The notes under the pieces were generated by a model. That model ran no database searches, was not told the origin of the DNA, and was given only the letters and a program-made list of their open reading frames with translations. Shown here in pieces: positions 27,730 to 36,157 of a DNA stretch of 64,000 nucleotides (position 1 is the first letter of the stretch; each line of letters begins with the position of its first letter). A program made the position numbers and the translations under genes. Where the stretch lies: the NCBI RefSeq assembly GCF_030269125.1, contig NZ_BSSM01000009.1, positions 62,001 through 126,000 on the forward strand, read 5' to 3'. The stretch comes from Streptomyces hygroscopicus subsp. hygroscopicus. Its GTDB lineage: Bacteria; Actinomycetota; Actinomycetes; Streptomycetales; Streptomycetaceae.

Positions 27730-28560
27730 ATGCGCATACGTGCCACCGTGGCCGCCGTCTCCGGCGCCCTGGCCATCTCCGCCCTCGCAGTCCCGGCCGC
27801 GCAGGCCGTCACCGACTCGGGCACCCCCTACACGCTGAACGCGAGCTTCTCCAACGTCTCGATCGCCAAGGCGATCAAGGTCGGCACCACCAACGAGGTC
27901 AGCGTCTCGTACTCGTACACACTGACGCACGGCTCGACCGTGAACATCGCCGCGAGCGATTTCTACACGGACGCCTTCCTGTACCACGGCACCTACAGTG
28001 ACACGGCCCCCGAGCTGTACGGCGACAACCCGGCGACCTGCACCGCCACCTCTTCGACGACGGCCACCTGCAAGGGCTCCATCAACATCTACCCGACCGA
28101 CGCCGACCCGAAGGCTGCGGACGCCGGCACCTGGAACGTGGCCGCCGAGGCCGTCGCCTTCAACGGCCAGGACCAGCAGAACCCCGACATGAGCAAGGTC
28201 GGCTACAAGGACCAGAGCGGTCTGGGCACCACCCTGGTGCAGCGCTACTCGAAGCTGACGACCACCGTGAGCTCGACGTCCGTCTACAAGGGCAAGACCT
28301 TCACGGCGTCCGGCAAGCTCTCCCGCGCCAACTGGGACGACAACCTGTACCACGGCTACACCAACCAGCCGGTCAAGCTTCAGTTCCGCAAGGCCGGCAC
28401 CACCACATACACCACGGTCAAGACGGTGTACACCGACTCGTACGGCAACCTGAAGACCACCGCGACCGCGAACTACAGCGGCTACTGGCGCTACAGCTTC
28501 GCCGGCACCAGCACGACCCCGGCGGTCAGCGCCACGGGTGTCTACGTCGGCGTGAAGTGA
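27730..28560 (+). CDS. Secreted protein with C-terminal Ig-like domain
   Basis: A 276-residue exported protein. The signal peptide is IRATVAAVSGALAISALAVPAAQA (cleavage after AQA). The middle region is rich in Ser, Thr, Tyr and Asp with a Cys pair (ATCTATSSTTATCKG). The C-terminus, from SKLTTTVSSTSVYKGKTFTA to YWRYSFAGTSTT, has the pattern of a bacterial Ig-like fold found in many Streptomyces secreted proteins. No enzyme motif is visible. AGGGGAA lies about 5 nt before the ATG. It lies in the segment flanked by gpmA-end repeats. Confidence 0.75.
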   Translation: MRIRATVAAVSGALAISALAVPAAQAVTDSGTPYTLNASFSNVSIAKAIKVGTTNEVSVSYSYTLTHGSTVNIAASDFYTDAFLYHGTYSDTAPELYGDNPATCTATSSTTATCKGSINIYPTDADPKAADAGTWNVAAEAVAFNGQDQQNPDMSKVGYKDQSGLGTTLVQRYSKLTTTVSSTSVYKGKTFTASGKLSRANWDDNLYHGYTNQPVKLQFRKAGTTTYTTVKTVYTDSYGNLKTTATANYSGYWRYSFAGTSTTPAVSATGVYVGVK

Positions 28561-28646
28561 GTCAGGACTCCACCGGCCCCGGTCTCGCGTTGGTCGAAGC
28601 TCGCGTGATCAACGCGACACCGTGACGGGGGCCCTGCGCCAAGCAC

Positions 28647-28722
28647 CCAGGGCAAGAAGAAGTAAGCCCGCACGGATCAAGCCCCCTGCCTGCGGGTTCT
28701 CCGCCGGGAGGGGGCTTTTCGC
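28647..28722 (+). repeat. gpmA 3' end and terminator, copy B
   Basis: It repeats CCAGGGCAAGAAGAAGTAA exactly and, after about 10 divergent bases, a near-identical terminator (AAGCCCCCT ... GGGAGGGGGCTTTTC). With copy A it brackets the 2.2-kb accessory segment. Such flanking copies arise from integration at, or recombination between, gene 3' ends. Confidence 0.85.
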
Positions 28723-28940
28723 CGTCTCTGGGCCTCCCAGCCGTACCGGTGGAGCCGGCCGTTCGGAGTCAGCTCGGCTTGTCTGATGACGACCAACTCA
28801 CCACGGTCGGGGACCGCCTCGAAATACCACAGGCCGCCCTCCTCGTCAGCGTGGCGGAAGCAGTGCCGCGAAGCGGCGTCCTCGTCGAGTACTCGGAAGT
28901 GGGCCACGCGCTCTGCCCTGATGCGCTCCAGGTCGGTCAT
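28677..28940 (-). CDS. Small hypothetical protein, C-terminus replaced by repeat sequence
   Basis: An 87-residue protein beginning MTDLERIRAERVAHFRVLDED, then FRHADEEGGLWYFEAVPD and VVIRQAELTPNGRLHRYGWEA. The last 17 or so codons (RRRKAPSRRR type) are encoded by the reverse strand of the duplicated gpmA terminator, so this tail is not native and the gene was probably cut by the duplication event. No family recognised. The ATG at 28940 follows GGGTGG; an in-frame ATG at 28985 is possible. Confidence 0.5.
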   Translation of the reverse strand: MTDLERIRAERVAHFRVLDEDAASRHCFRHADEEGGLWYFEAVPDRGELVVIRQAELTPNGRLHRYGWEAQRRRKAPSRRRTRRQGA

Positions 28941-29330
28941 CGGGCCACCCTGCCGACGAGCGCCCGCGGTCGCGCCGTCCGACATCCACGAGTGACATCA
29001 ACGGTGCCGGCTCCTGCCGCGCGGCCGCCGGACCGCCGTCGCGGACCTCGTCACCGTCCACAACCTCGACTTCGGACAGAACAACTAGGCGCGCCCGGGT
29101 CGGCTCAGGGCTCTTTCCCGCCGCCCCACAGGGGTGTCGGGGCCCACGCCGCCGCGGTGCACGGGGCCGACTCGACGACGATGGGTGACCGCGAAGGGTG
29201 ACATCGGAGGGCCGCCGGCTGTCGGTGCGTGGCGGATCTTGGCCGGGAAACCGGGTGTGTCCTCGTGAGCCAGGGCTACGGAAAGGCCGGTGCGAACCGT
29301 GTCCGCACCGGCCCCTCGACGGTCCTGCCG
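28941..29330. other. Intergenic region, no clear gene
   Basis: About 390 bp with only weak, overlapping frames. A plus-strand frame ending at 29088 with VTVHNLDFGQNN could be a decayed gene end, but this is a guess. Confidence 0.3.
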
Positions 29331-29486
29331 TCAGCCGCACTGGCAGGGCGCGCCCGACTGGCAGCCGCAGCCGCAGCCGGAGCCGCAGCCGCACGCGGCT
29401 ACCAGCGGCAGGCTCCTGATCTCGGCGGGCTGCTCGGTCTCGCGCTCCTGCGTGGGGTCGGGGGTGGTGCTGGGGGAGTCGGCCAT
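29331..29486 (-). CDS. Cysteine-rich 51-residue metallothionein-like protein
   Basis: A short gene: ATG at 29486, stop at 29331, preceded by GGAGGG with 5-nt spacing. The N-terminal half is acidic and Pro-rich (MADSPSTTPDPTQERE). The C-terminal third is ACGCGSGCGCGCQSGAPCQCG with eight cysteines in CxC pairs, a metal-binding pattern like a minimal metallothionein. It lies downstream of and on the same strand as phoU, 154 bp after its stop. A Cys-rich small protein at this location appears in other Streptomyces by memory. Zinc or copper buffering is the likely role. Confidence 0.75.
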   Translation of the reverse strand: MADSPSTTPDPTQERETEQPAEIRSLPLVAACGCGSGCGCGCQSGAPCQCG

Positions 29487-29640
29487 GGGTCCCTCCTAGA
29501 CGCCGCGCGCCAGTTGCCGGGGCAGGGATGCCCTCTCCCATTTCATGCCCCACCCGCCGGGCGCATCAACGGCGCACGGAGGCGCCCCGAGAGCCCGGGG
29601 CACGGCTTACGCCCCCTCGGCTCCGGCCGGGGCACCGGGC

Positions 29641-30330
29641 CTACGCCCCCTCGACCCCCGTCACCGGCTGGATGTCCGGCTGGATCTCGTCCGCGTGCTC
29701 GCCGGTGACCAGGTAGACGACGCGCTTGGCGACGGCGACCGCGTGGTCGGCGTACCGCTCGTAGTAGCGGCCGAGCAGGGTGACGTCGACGGCCGTCTCG
29801 ATGCCGTGCTTCCAGCGGTCGTCGATGAGGTGCTGGAAGAGGGTGCGGTGCAGCAGGTCCATCTCGTCGTCGTCCTGCTCCAGCTGGAGCGCGAGGTCGA
29901 CGTCCTTGGTCACGATGACCTCGGCGGCCTTCGCCATCAGACGCTGCGCGAGCTGGCCCATCTCCAGGATGGTCGCGTGCAGGTCCTGCGGGACGGCGCG
30001 CTCCGGGAAGCGCAGCCGGGTCAGCTTCGCCACGTGCTGGGCGAGGTCGCCGGAGCGCTCCAGGTCGGCCGACATCCGCAGGGACGTGACGACGATGCGC
30101 AGGTCCGTCGCGACCGGCTGCTGCCGGGCCAGCAGGGCTATGGCCCGAGCCTCCAGGTCGTGCTGCAGCTCGTCGACCTTCTGGTCCGCCTCGATCACGC
30201 TCTCGGCGAGCTTCAGGTCGGCGTCCAGCATGGCGGTCGTGGCGCGTCCGATCGCCGAGCCGACCAGCCGGGCCATCTCCACCAGACCGTCGCCGATCGA
30301 GTCCAGTTCCTCGTGGTACGCGTCCCGCAT
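29641..30330 (-). CDS. phoU: Phosphate-signalling regulator PhoU
   Basis: A 229-residue all-helical protein of two three-helix bundles, each with the E/D-x3-R-x3-D metal motif (DLERSGDLAQH in the first, YYERYADHAVAV in the second). It begins MRDAYHEELDSIGDGLVEMARLVG. PhoU dampens PhoR (here SenX3) signalling when phosphate is plentiful. The gene is divergent from senX3-phoP across a 224-bp region that contains a PHO box oriented toward phoU, consistent with PhoP control. The length is normal. Confidence 0.95.
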   Translation of the reverse strand: MRDAYHEELDSIGDGLVEMARLVGSAIGRATTAMLDADLKLAESVIEADQKVDELQHDLEARAIALLARQQPVATDLRIVVTSLRMSADLERSGDLAQHVAKLTRLRFPERAVPQDLHATILEMGQLAQRLMAKAAEVIVTKDVDLALQLEQDDDEMDLLHRTLFQHLIDDRWKHGIETAVDVTLLGRYYERYADHAVAVAKRVVYLVTGEHADEIQPDIQPVTGVEGA

Positions 30331-30448
30331 CAGGGTTCCCTCTCGTATATGTGCTTCCGGGGGTCGTTGTCCGGGGGCCCGGCGGCAGAACCGGCGGTGC
30401 GAACCCCACGCTCCCACGTTCCGCCCCGTACGCGTCCGTTTCCGGCTT

Positions 30449-30481
30449 CCGAAATGAACCGGTACTGGCTCCAAGGTGAAC
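30449..30481 (-). promoter_or_regulatory. PHO box: three 11-bp direct repeat units
   Basis: On the minus strand the three units are GTTCACCTTGG, AGCCAGTACCG and GTTCATTTCGG. The outer two match the GTTCACC-type PhoP half-site and the middle is degenerate. It lies about 120 bp upstream of phoU and 70 bp upstream of senX3. It is the expected site through which PhoP controls both divergent genes. Confidence 0.85.
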
Positions 30482-30542
30482 TCTGGGCGACGAGTGTTCG
30501 AGGTCGCACCCTCACGGCTGGGGTCATGTCGTAGCCCATGCC

Positions 30543-30548
30543 TAACCT
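30543..30548 (+). promoter_or_regulatory. -10-like hexamer TAACCT for senX3/phoR
   Basis: It lies 6 nt before the ATG at 30555 with no Shine-Dalgarno between, so leaderless translation is likely. Confidence 0.4.
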
Positions 30549-30554
30549 GGACGC

Positions 30555-31862
30555 ATGGACGTGAACGCGGCGGTCGCCGCAGCGGCAGCGATCGCCGGGG
30601 TGCTCACCGGCGTCATCGCCATGCTGGCGTTCCGCTGGAGCGAACGCGACCAGAAGCGACCGACCAGGACTTCCTTGCACACCGATCCCGTACTCCCGCC
30701 CGGCGTGGACACCGTTCTCTCGGTGCTCCGCTCCTCCGCCGTCGTCCTCGACGAGGCGGACTCCGTCGTCAAGGCCAGCTCCGCCGCCTACGCCCTCGGG
30801 CTGGTGCGCGGCGGCAAGCTTTCCATCGAGCCGATGCTCCAGATGGCCCGCGACACCCGGCGGGACGGTGAGATACGCCAGGTCGAGCTGGATCTGCCCC
30901 GGCGCGGCAGCGGGCGCGGCGAGGCCCTCGCCGTCTCCGCGCGGGTCGCGCCGCTCGGCTCCCGCCTGGTCCTGCTGCTGGTCGAGGACCTGACCGAGGC
31001 CCGCCGGATCGAGGCCGTACGGCGCGATTTCGTGGCGAACGTGAGCCATGAGCTGAAGACGCCGGTCGGCGCCCTGTCCCTGCTGTCGGAGGCCGTCATG
31101 GACGCCTCCGACGACCCGGAGGCCGTGGAGCGCTTCGCGGGCCGCATGCAGATCGAGGCGACCCGGCTGACCAACCTGGTGCAGGAACTCATCGACCTGT
31201 CCCGGGTGCAGAACGACGACCCCCTGGAGGACGCCGAGTCCGTCCAGGTGGACGAGCTGGTCGCGGAGGCCGTGGACCGCTGCCGCCACCAGGCGAGCAC
31301 CAAGCAGATCACCATGGCCACGAACGTGGGTGTGCCCGCGGGGCCGGACCAGGGCGGCGGCGGGCGCCGGAGCGGCACCGCCGACCTGCACGTCTGGGGC
31401 AACCGCGGCCAGCTGGCCGCCGCCCTCGGCAACCTGGTCGAGAACGCGGTGAACTACTCCCCGGCGCGCACCCGCGTGGGCATCGCAGCCCGCCGGGTCA
31501 GCGCCCCGGGCGGCGACATGATCGAGCTGGCCGTGACCGACCAGGGCATCGGCATCTCGGACAAGGACAAGGAGCGCATCTTCGAGCGCTTCTACCGCGT
31601 CGACCCGGCCCGCTCGCGGGCAACCGGCGGCACCGGTCTGGGTCTCGCCATCGTCAAGCACGTGGTCGCCTCGCACGGCGGGGAGGTCACGGTCTGGAGC
31701 GCCGAAGGCCAGGGCTCCACCTTCACCCTCAGGCTGCCGGAGGCGGGCGCGGCCCGCGACCGCGCGCCGCAGCATCCGGACCCCGACCTCGACGACGAGG
31801 ACGGCGGTCCCACCGAGTCATCCCCGTACGAACCGCTTCCCGCCCCGGAGGTCCTTCCGTGA
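30555..31862 (+). CDS. phoR: Phosphate sensor histidine kinase PhoR (SenX3-like)
   Basis: A 435-residue membrane kinase. It has a single N-terminal membrane helix (AAVAAAAAIAGVLTGVIAMLAF), a PAS-like segment (about 60-140), DHp box FVANVSHELKTPVGAL (phospho-acceptor His) and an ATP-binding domain with N box NLVENAVNYSP, GIGISDKDKERIFERFYRVD and GTGLGLAIVKH. It has the length and motifs of SenX3/PhoR, which senses low phosphate and phosphorylates PhoP. It overlaps phoP by 4 bp. The acidic tail after residue 395 is poorly conserved. The ATG at 30555 follows a -10-like TAACCT. Confidence 0.93.
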   Translation: MDVNAAVAAAAAIAGVLTGVIAMLAFRWSERDQKRPTRTSLHTDPVLPPGVDTVLSVLRSSAVVLDEADSVVKASSAAYALGLVRGGKLSIEPMLQMARDTRRDGEIRQVELDLPRRGSGRGEALAVSARVAPLGSRLVLLLVEDLTEARRIEAVRRDFVANVSHELKTPVGALSLLSEAVMDASDDPEAVERFAGRMQIEATRLTNLVQELIDLSRVQNDDPLEDAESVQVDELVAEAVDRCRHQASTKQITMATNVGVPAGPDQGGGGRRSGTADLHVWGNRGQLAAALGNLVENAVNYSPARTRVGIAARRVSAPGGDMIELAVTDQGIGISDKDKERIFERFYRVDPARSRATGGTGLGLAIVKHVVASHGGEVTVWSAEGQGSTFTLRLPEAGAARDRAPQHPDPDLDDEDGGPTESSPYEPLPAPEVLP

Positions 31863-32539
31863 CCCGAGTGCTCGTCGTCGAGGACGAGGAGTCCTTCTCC
31901 GACGCCCTGTCGTACATGCTCCGCAAGGAGGGCTTCGAGGTCGCCGTGGCGGCCACCGGCCCCGACGGCCTCGACGAGTTCGAGCGCAACGGCGCCGACC
32001 TCGTCCTCCTCGACCTGATGCTGCCCGGCCTGCCCGGCACCGAGGTGTGCCGCCAGCTGCGCGGCCGCTCGAACGTCCCCGTGATCATGGTGACGGCCAA
32101 GGACAGCGAGATCGACAAGGTCGTGGGGCTGGAGATAGGAGCCGACGACTACGTCACCAAGCCCTTCTCCTCCCGCGAGCTGGTCGCCCGTATCCGCGCG
32201 GTGCTGCGCCGCCGCGGCGAGCCGGAGGAGGTCACCCCGGCCGCGCTGGAGGCCGGCCCGGTGCGCATGGACGTCGACCGGCACGTGGTGACCGTCGGCG
32301 GCTCCAAGGTCGACCTGCCGCTCAAGGAGTTCGACCTGCTGGAGATGCTGCTGCGCAACGCCGGCCGGGTGCTGACCCGGATGCAGCTCATCGACCGGGT
32401 CTGGGGCGCCGACTACGTGGGCGACACCAAGACCCTGGACGTCCACGTCAAGCGCCTGCGCGCCAAGATCGAGCCGGACCCTGGCGCCCCGCGGTACCTG
32501 GTCACGGTGCGCGGCCTCGGTTACAAGTTCGAGCCGTAG
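31859..32539 (+). CDS. phoP: Phosphate response regulator PhoP
   Basis: A 226-residue OmpR-type regulator. The receiver has VLVVEDEESFSDAL (acidic pocket), LVLLDLMLPGLPG with the phospho-Asp, TAKDS and KPFSSRELVARI. The C-terminal winged helix contains LPLKEFDLLEMLLRNAGRVLTRMQLIDRVWG and VHVKRLRAKIEP. PhoP binds PHO boxes such as 30449-30481 and controls the phosphate regulon and, in Streptomyces, antibiotic production. It begins with GTG overlapping the senX3 stop and is followed by a strong terminator. Confidence 0.96.
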   Translation: MTRVLVVEDEESFSDALSYMLRKEGFEVAVAATGPDGLDEFERNGADLVLLDLMLPGLPGTEVCRQLRGRSNVPVIMVTAKDSEIDKVVGLEIGADDYVTKPFSSRELVARIRAVLRRRGEPEEVTPAALEAGPVRMDVDRHVVTVGGSKVDLPLKEFDLLEMLLRNAGRVLTRMQLIDRVWGADYVGDTKTLDVHVKRLRAKIEPDPGAPRYLVTVRGLGYKFEP

Positions 32540-32550
32540 GCCGGAAGCCA

Positions 32551-32596
32551 CGCGCGAAAGGGCGGCACCTCCTCGGGGGCGCCGCCCTTTCGCGCG
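32551..32596. terminator. Strong hairpin after phoP
   Basis: CGCGCGAAAGGGCGGC (32551-32566) is complementary to 32581-32596, a perfect 16-bp stem with a 14-nt loop. It ends convergent transcription of phoP and of the lipoprotein gene. Confidence 0.85.
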
Positions 32597-32627
32597 TACG
32601 AGGTGTACGAGCGTGTCGTACGACCGC

Positions 32628-33329
32628 TCAGTGGCCCGCGCCGGCCGACTGCGAGGCCGAGTCGCTCGGGGTCGCGCCGATGCCCGCGGTGGCCGTGGCG
32701 GAGGCGGTGCCGCCCGTGCTCGCGCTCGCCGAGGGGTTCGCCCCGTCGTGCTTGCCGGGCTTGGCGCTGCCGGAGGCGGTGGCGCCGGGGGCCGGGGAGC
32801 CGGTGGGGACGGACGGGACCTTGGCCGGGCCCCACTTGTCGAAGTAGCTGGTGGCGGGCACCACGAAGGCGCGCAGGCTCACCTGGCCGGTCTTGCTGAA
32901 GGTGAAGGTGACCGGCTGGGCGTTGCCGTCCTGCACGCTCTCGTGGCCGCCGGGGATCTCGGCGGAGGCGTTGTTCGGGCCGCCGAGGATCAGGGAGCCG
33001 TGCGCGGGCACGGTCAGGCTGCCGCCCTTGGCCGGGGTCAGCTTCACCGTCTCGCTGGTGCCCGGGAGGCTGATCGACTGGAGGGTCTGGTCGTCGGCGC
33101 CCATGTTGAACAGCGTCGCGGAGACGACGGCCGGGCCGGTCGCCTTCAGGTCGGGCTGGGTGATGACCAGGGCGTTCTGGATCTTGATGTCGCCGACGCT
33201 GGTCGCCGCGTTGTCCGGCTTGATCTGCAGGGTCTGCGAATCGTTGCCGGCGCCGCAGGCGGCGAGCGAGGCGATCGAGAAGACAATGGCGGAAGCGGCG
33301 AGGGCGCCGCGTCGAAGGCTGCTGCTCAC
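32628..33329 (-). CDS. Secreted lipoprotein of unknown function
   Basis: A 233-residue exported protein with a lipobox, SIASLAACGAGN (lipid-modified Cys about residue 25), and a beta-rich middle (VVSATLFNMGADDQTLQSISLPG, PAHGSLILGG). The tail is disordered and Ala/Ser/Thr-rich (GATASGSAKPGKHDGA). The core resembles the DUF461/copper-chaperone-like lipoproteins of actinobacteria. The GTG at 33329 has AGGAG about 12 nt upstream. The family is often linked to metal handling; that is inference here. Confidence 0.75.
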   Translation of the reverse strand: MSSSLRRGALAASAIVFSIASLAACGAGNDSQTLQIKPDNAATSVGDIKIQNALVITQPDLKATGPAVVSATLFNMGADDQTLQSISLPGTSETVKLTPAKGGSLTVPAHGSLILGGPNNASAEIPGGHESVQDGNAQPVTFTFSKTGQVSLRAFVVPATSYFDKWGPAKVPSVPTGSPAPGATASGSAKPGKHDGANPSASASTGGTASATATAGIGATPSDSASQSAGAGH

Positions 33330-33945
33330 GGCGGCGGCAACTCCTTGAACGCAGGGGCGGCTTCCTTGTAAAGCCACCCTAAGTGTCTGTCGGCGGCTTC
33401 AGGTTACCGAGCCGTTCCCGCGCGACCGCACCCGACCCTCCCCTGACGCCGGGCTTCCCGCCAGGTGGGGGTACGGGGGCCCGGCGTCGGCACACCGGCC
33501 ACGACCGTCACAAGTGCCTCTTCAGCCACTTTGCCGAGGTCGCGCTACGCCATTCGCATAACCGCGCGCAAAATTTCCGTGAAGGAATGCGCGGCCGCCC
33601 CGAAAATGGATCACCGGATCACCCGTCCGGCCGCCGCTGATCAATTCCGGAATCGGCTCGCACCGGCCCGCGGCCTCCGAACGGAGTAGCGGAAGTCGTA
33701 CGCTAGGAACCGGACAAATCGGGACGTTCATCCTCTTGGAGTCGTGGCGCGAGGTATGTGACGTACGCGTTTCACCCCGTCCGGACAGCCCCTCCGACCT
33801 GCGAATTCCCGGTTCCGGAGGGCCTCCGCAGCACGTTCCGGTTGCTGTTGTCAAGCCCCGAGATATGCCCTGACCTGCGAAAACGCCATTCAGAAGACGC
33901 CGTATCCGTGTTACCCTGGATAGCCACGGAAGGGGTACCTGTCAC
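33330..33945. other. 616-bp region upstream of carD
   Basis: No gene is visible. It contains a G-rich stretch near 33450-33480 resembling remains of the dispersed repeat at 20229, and an AT-rich patch near 33840-33930 that probably holds the carD promoter. TTACCCT at 33911-33917 is a possible -10. Confidence 0.35.
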
Positions 33946-34428
33946 ATGACGTTCAAGGTTGGCGACACCGTGGTCTATCCCCATCACGGGGCCGCGCTGA
34001 TCGAGGCCATCGAAACTCGCCAGATCAAAGGCGTGGACAAGACCTACTTGGTGCTGAAGGTCGCCCAGGGTGACCTCACGGTGCGTGTGCCAGCGGACAA
34101 TGCGGAGTTCGTCGGCGTGCGTGATGTGGTCGGTCAGGACGGACTGGACCGGGTCTTCGAGGTGCTGCGCGCGCCGTACGCCGAGGAGCCCACGAACTGG
34201 TCCCGTCGCTACAAGGCAAACCTGGAGAAGCTCGCCTCCGGCGATGTCATCAAGGTCGCGGAGGTCGTGCGTGACCTGTGGCGTCGCGAGCGTGAGCGCG
34301 GACTGTCCGCCGGTGAGAAGCGCATGCTCGCCAAGGCCCGCCAGATCCTGGTGAGCGAGCTGGCTCTCGCGGAGAACACGAACGAGGACAAGGCCGAGGC
34401 CCTGCTCGACGAGGTGCTCGCCTCCTGA
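33946..34428 (+). CDS. carD: CarD-family RNA polymerase-binding regulator
   Basis: A 160-residue protein. The N-terminal RNA-polymerase-interaction domain is FKVGDTVVYPHHGAALIEAIETRQI ... DLTVRVPADNA. The C-terminal helical DNA-binding part contains NWSRRYKANLEKLASGDVIKVAEVVRDLWRRE and GLSAGEKRML. CarD stabilises open complexes at actinobacterial promoters, especially for rRNA. The length is typical. It is a single-gene unit before ispD. Confidence 0.95.
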   Translation: MTFKVGDTVVYPHHGAALIEAIETRQIKGVDKTYLVLKVAQGDLTVRVPADNAEFVGVRDVVGQDGLDRVFEVLRAPYAEEPTNWSRRYKANLEKLASGDVIKVAEVVRDLWRRERERGLSAGEKRMLAKARQILVSELALAENTNEDKAEALLDEVLAS

Positions 34429-34795
34429 CGTGCCCGCGCCGTGGGCGGCGATTTCCGGCCAACGGCTGATGATCTGATCGGTCTCTGTCCCTTCGCCCCC
34501 GCTCCCCGCACGCTCAGCACGGTGCTCCCGCACACTCTCAGCACAGCGAAAATGCCGCGGTGCCCGATGACACGGAAACTGTCGCCGGGCGCTGCGGCAT
34601 GTTCGTCCCCGCGGCGCCGTCTGTGCCGTACCCCCCGGGAAGCCCCTGAAACGGAAGCGGCCCCCGATACTCGGTGTGCCGGGTCCGGTGAACGGCTCGA
34701 CCAGGGTCACGGAAAGGGTCCGGTCAAGGCGTCGCGCCCGGCACTCCTCCAGGCCATACCCACGTAGGTCGAGCACACAAACCTGACAGGAACCG
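34429..34795. other. Intergenic region between carD and ispD
   Basis: 367 bp without a convincing gene or strong hairpin. It presumably holds the ispD-ispF promoter. Confidence 0.3.
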
Positions 34796-35593
34796 ATGTC
34801 TGACGAATCGCGTCCCTCGCCCGCGCGGCCGCCCCTCGCGCCCGCCACAACCCCCGTCGCGGCCGTGATTCCCGCCGCCGGCCGGGGCGTACGGCTCGGA
34901 CCGGGGGCCCCCAAGGCACTCCGCGCGCTCGGCGGCACGCCGATGCTCATCCACGCGGTCCACTCCCTGGCCGCCTCCCGCCACGTCTCCCTCGTGGTCG
35001 TGGTCGCCCCGGCGGACGGGCCCGCCGAGGTCAAGTCCCTGCTCGACGCGCACGCGCTGACCGGGGGTCCCACCGGCGGTAGCCGGGGCGGGACGGACTT
35101 CGTGGTCGTCCCCGGCGGTGACACCCGCCAGGAGTCGGTCCGGCTCGGGCTCGCGGCCGTACCGCCCGAGTACGGCGTCGTCCTCGTGCACGACGCGGCC
35201 CGCCCGCTGGTCCCGGTCGACACCGTCGACGGCGTGATCGAGGCCGTGCGCGACGGCGCCCCGGCGGTCGTCCCCGCGCTGCCGCTGGCCGACACGGTCA
35301 AGGAGGTCGAGCCGGCCACCGAGCCCGGCGCGCCGGAGCGGGTCGTCGCCACGCCCGAGCGGGCGCGGCTGCGGGCCGTGCAGACGCCGCAGGGGTTCGA
35401 CCGGGCGACGCTGCTGCGCGCGCACGAGACGGTGACCGAGGACGTCACGGACGACGCGAGCATGGTGGAACAGCTGGGCCTGCCCGTGGTGACGGTTCCC
35501 GGCCACGAGGAGGCGTTCAAGGTGACCCGCCCGCTCGACCTGGTCCTCGCGGAGGCGGTCCTGGCCCGCAGGAGGCTGAACGATGGCTACTGA
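34796..35593 (+). CDS. ispD: 2-C-methyl-D-erythritol 4-phosphate cytidylyltransferase
   Basis: A 265-residue enzyme of the non-mevalonate isoprenoid pathway: VAAVIPAAGRGVRLGPGAPKAL (CTP-binding loop), LVHDAARPLV, and QTPQGFDRATLLRAHE near the C-terminus. It attaches CMP to methylerythritol phosphate. The N-terminal 15 residues are a Pro/Ala-rich extension. The ATG at 34796 follows CAGGAAC. It overlaps ispF by 11 bp, showing coupled translation of two successive pathway steps. Confidence 0.95.
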   Translation: MSDESRPSPARPPLAPATTPVAAVIPAAGRGVRLGPGAPKALRALGGTPMLIHAVHSLAASRHVSLVVVVAPADGPAEVKSLLDAHALTGGPTGGSRGGTDFVVVPGGDTRQESVRLGLAAVPPEYGVVLVHDAARPLVPVDTVDGVIEAVRDGAPAVVPALPLADTVKEVEPATEPGAPERVVATPERARLRAVQTPQGFDRATLLRAHETVTEDVTDDASMVEQLGLPVVTVPGHEEAFKVTRPLDLVLAEAVLARRRLNDGY

Positions 35594-36074
35594 GACGGTT
35601 CTCCCCCGGGTCGGCATCGGCACCGACATCCACGCCTTCGAGGAGGGCCGCGAGCTGTGGTGCGCCGGCCTGAAGTGGAAGGGCGAGGGGCCCGGCCTGG
35701 CCGGGCACTCCGACGCGGACGTGGTCGCGCACGCCGCCTGCAACGCGCTGTTCTCGGCGGCCGGGCTCGGTGACCTCGGGCAGCACTTCGGCACCGGACG
35801 GCCCGAGTGGTCCGGCGCGTCCGGGGTCACGCTGCTCACCGAGGCGGCCCGGATCGTGCGCGCGGCGGGCTTCACCATCGGCAACGTCGCCGTGCAGGTG
35901 ATCGGCCCCCGCCCGAAGATCGGCAAGCGGCGTGACGAGGCCCAGGAGATCCTCTCCGAGGCGGCCGGCGCGCCGGTGTCCGTCTCCGGCGCCACGACCG
36001 ACGGCCTCGGCTTCCCGGGGCGCGACGAGGGGCTGATGGCGGTGGCGACGGCGCTCGTGGTGCGGTCGGCCTGA
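35583..36074 (+). CDS. ispF: 2-C-methyl-D-erythritol 2,4-cyclodiphosphate synthase
   Basis: A 163-residue enzyme with GIGTDIHAFEEG (metal ligands Asp and His), HSDADVVAHAACNALFSAAGLGDLGQHF, and C-terminal SGATTDGLGFPGRDEGL. It cyclises CDP-methylerythritol phosphate and releases CMP. The length is normal for this trimer-forming enzyme. It is the second gene of the ispD-ispF pair. Confidence 0.96.
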   Translation: MATETVLPRVGIGTDIHAFEEGRELWCAGLKWKGEGPGLAGHSDADVVAHAACNALFSAAGLGDLGQHFGTGRPEWSGASGVTLLTEAARIVRAAGFTIGNVAVQVIGPRPKIGKRRDEAQEILSEAAGAPVSVSGATTDGLGFPGRDEGLMAVATALVVRSA

Positions 36075-36157
36075 ACCACGCGCTTCCTGGTGCGGGTGAG
36101 CCGGGAGCGTGCGAGGGTACCCGGAGAGTCACCGTCCGCGGCTTTCCGGAGGTACCC

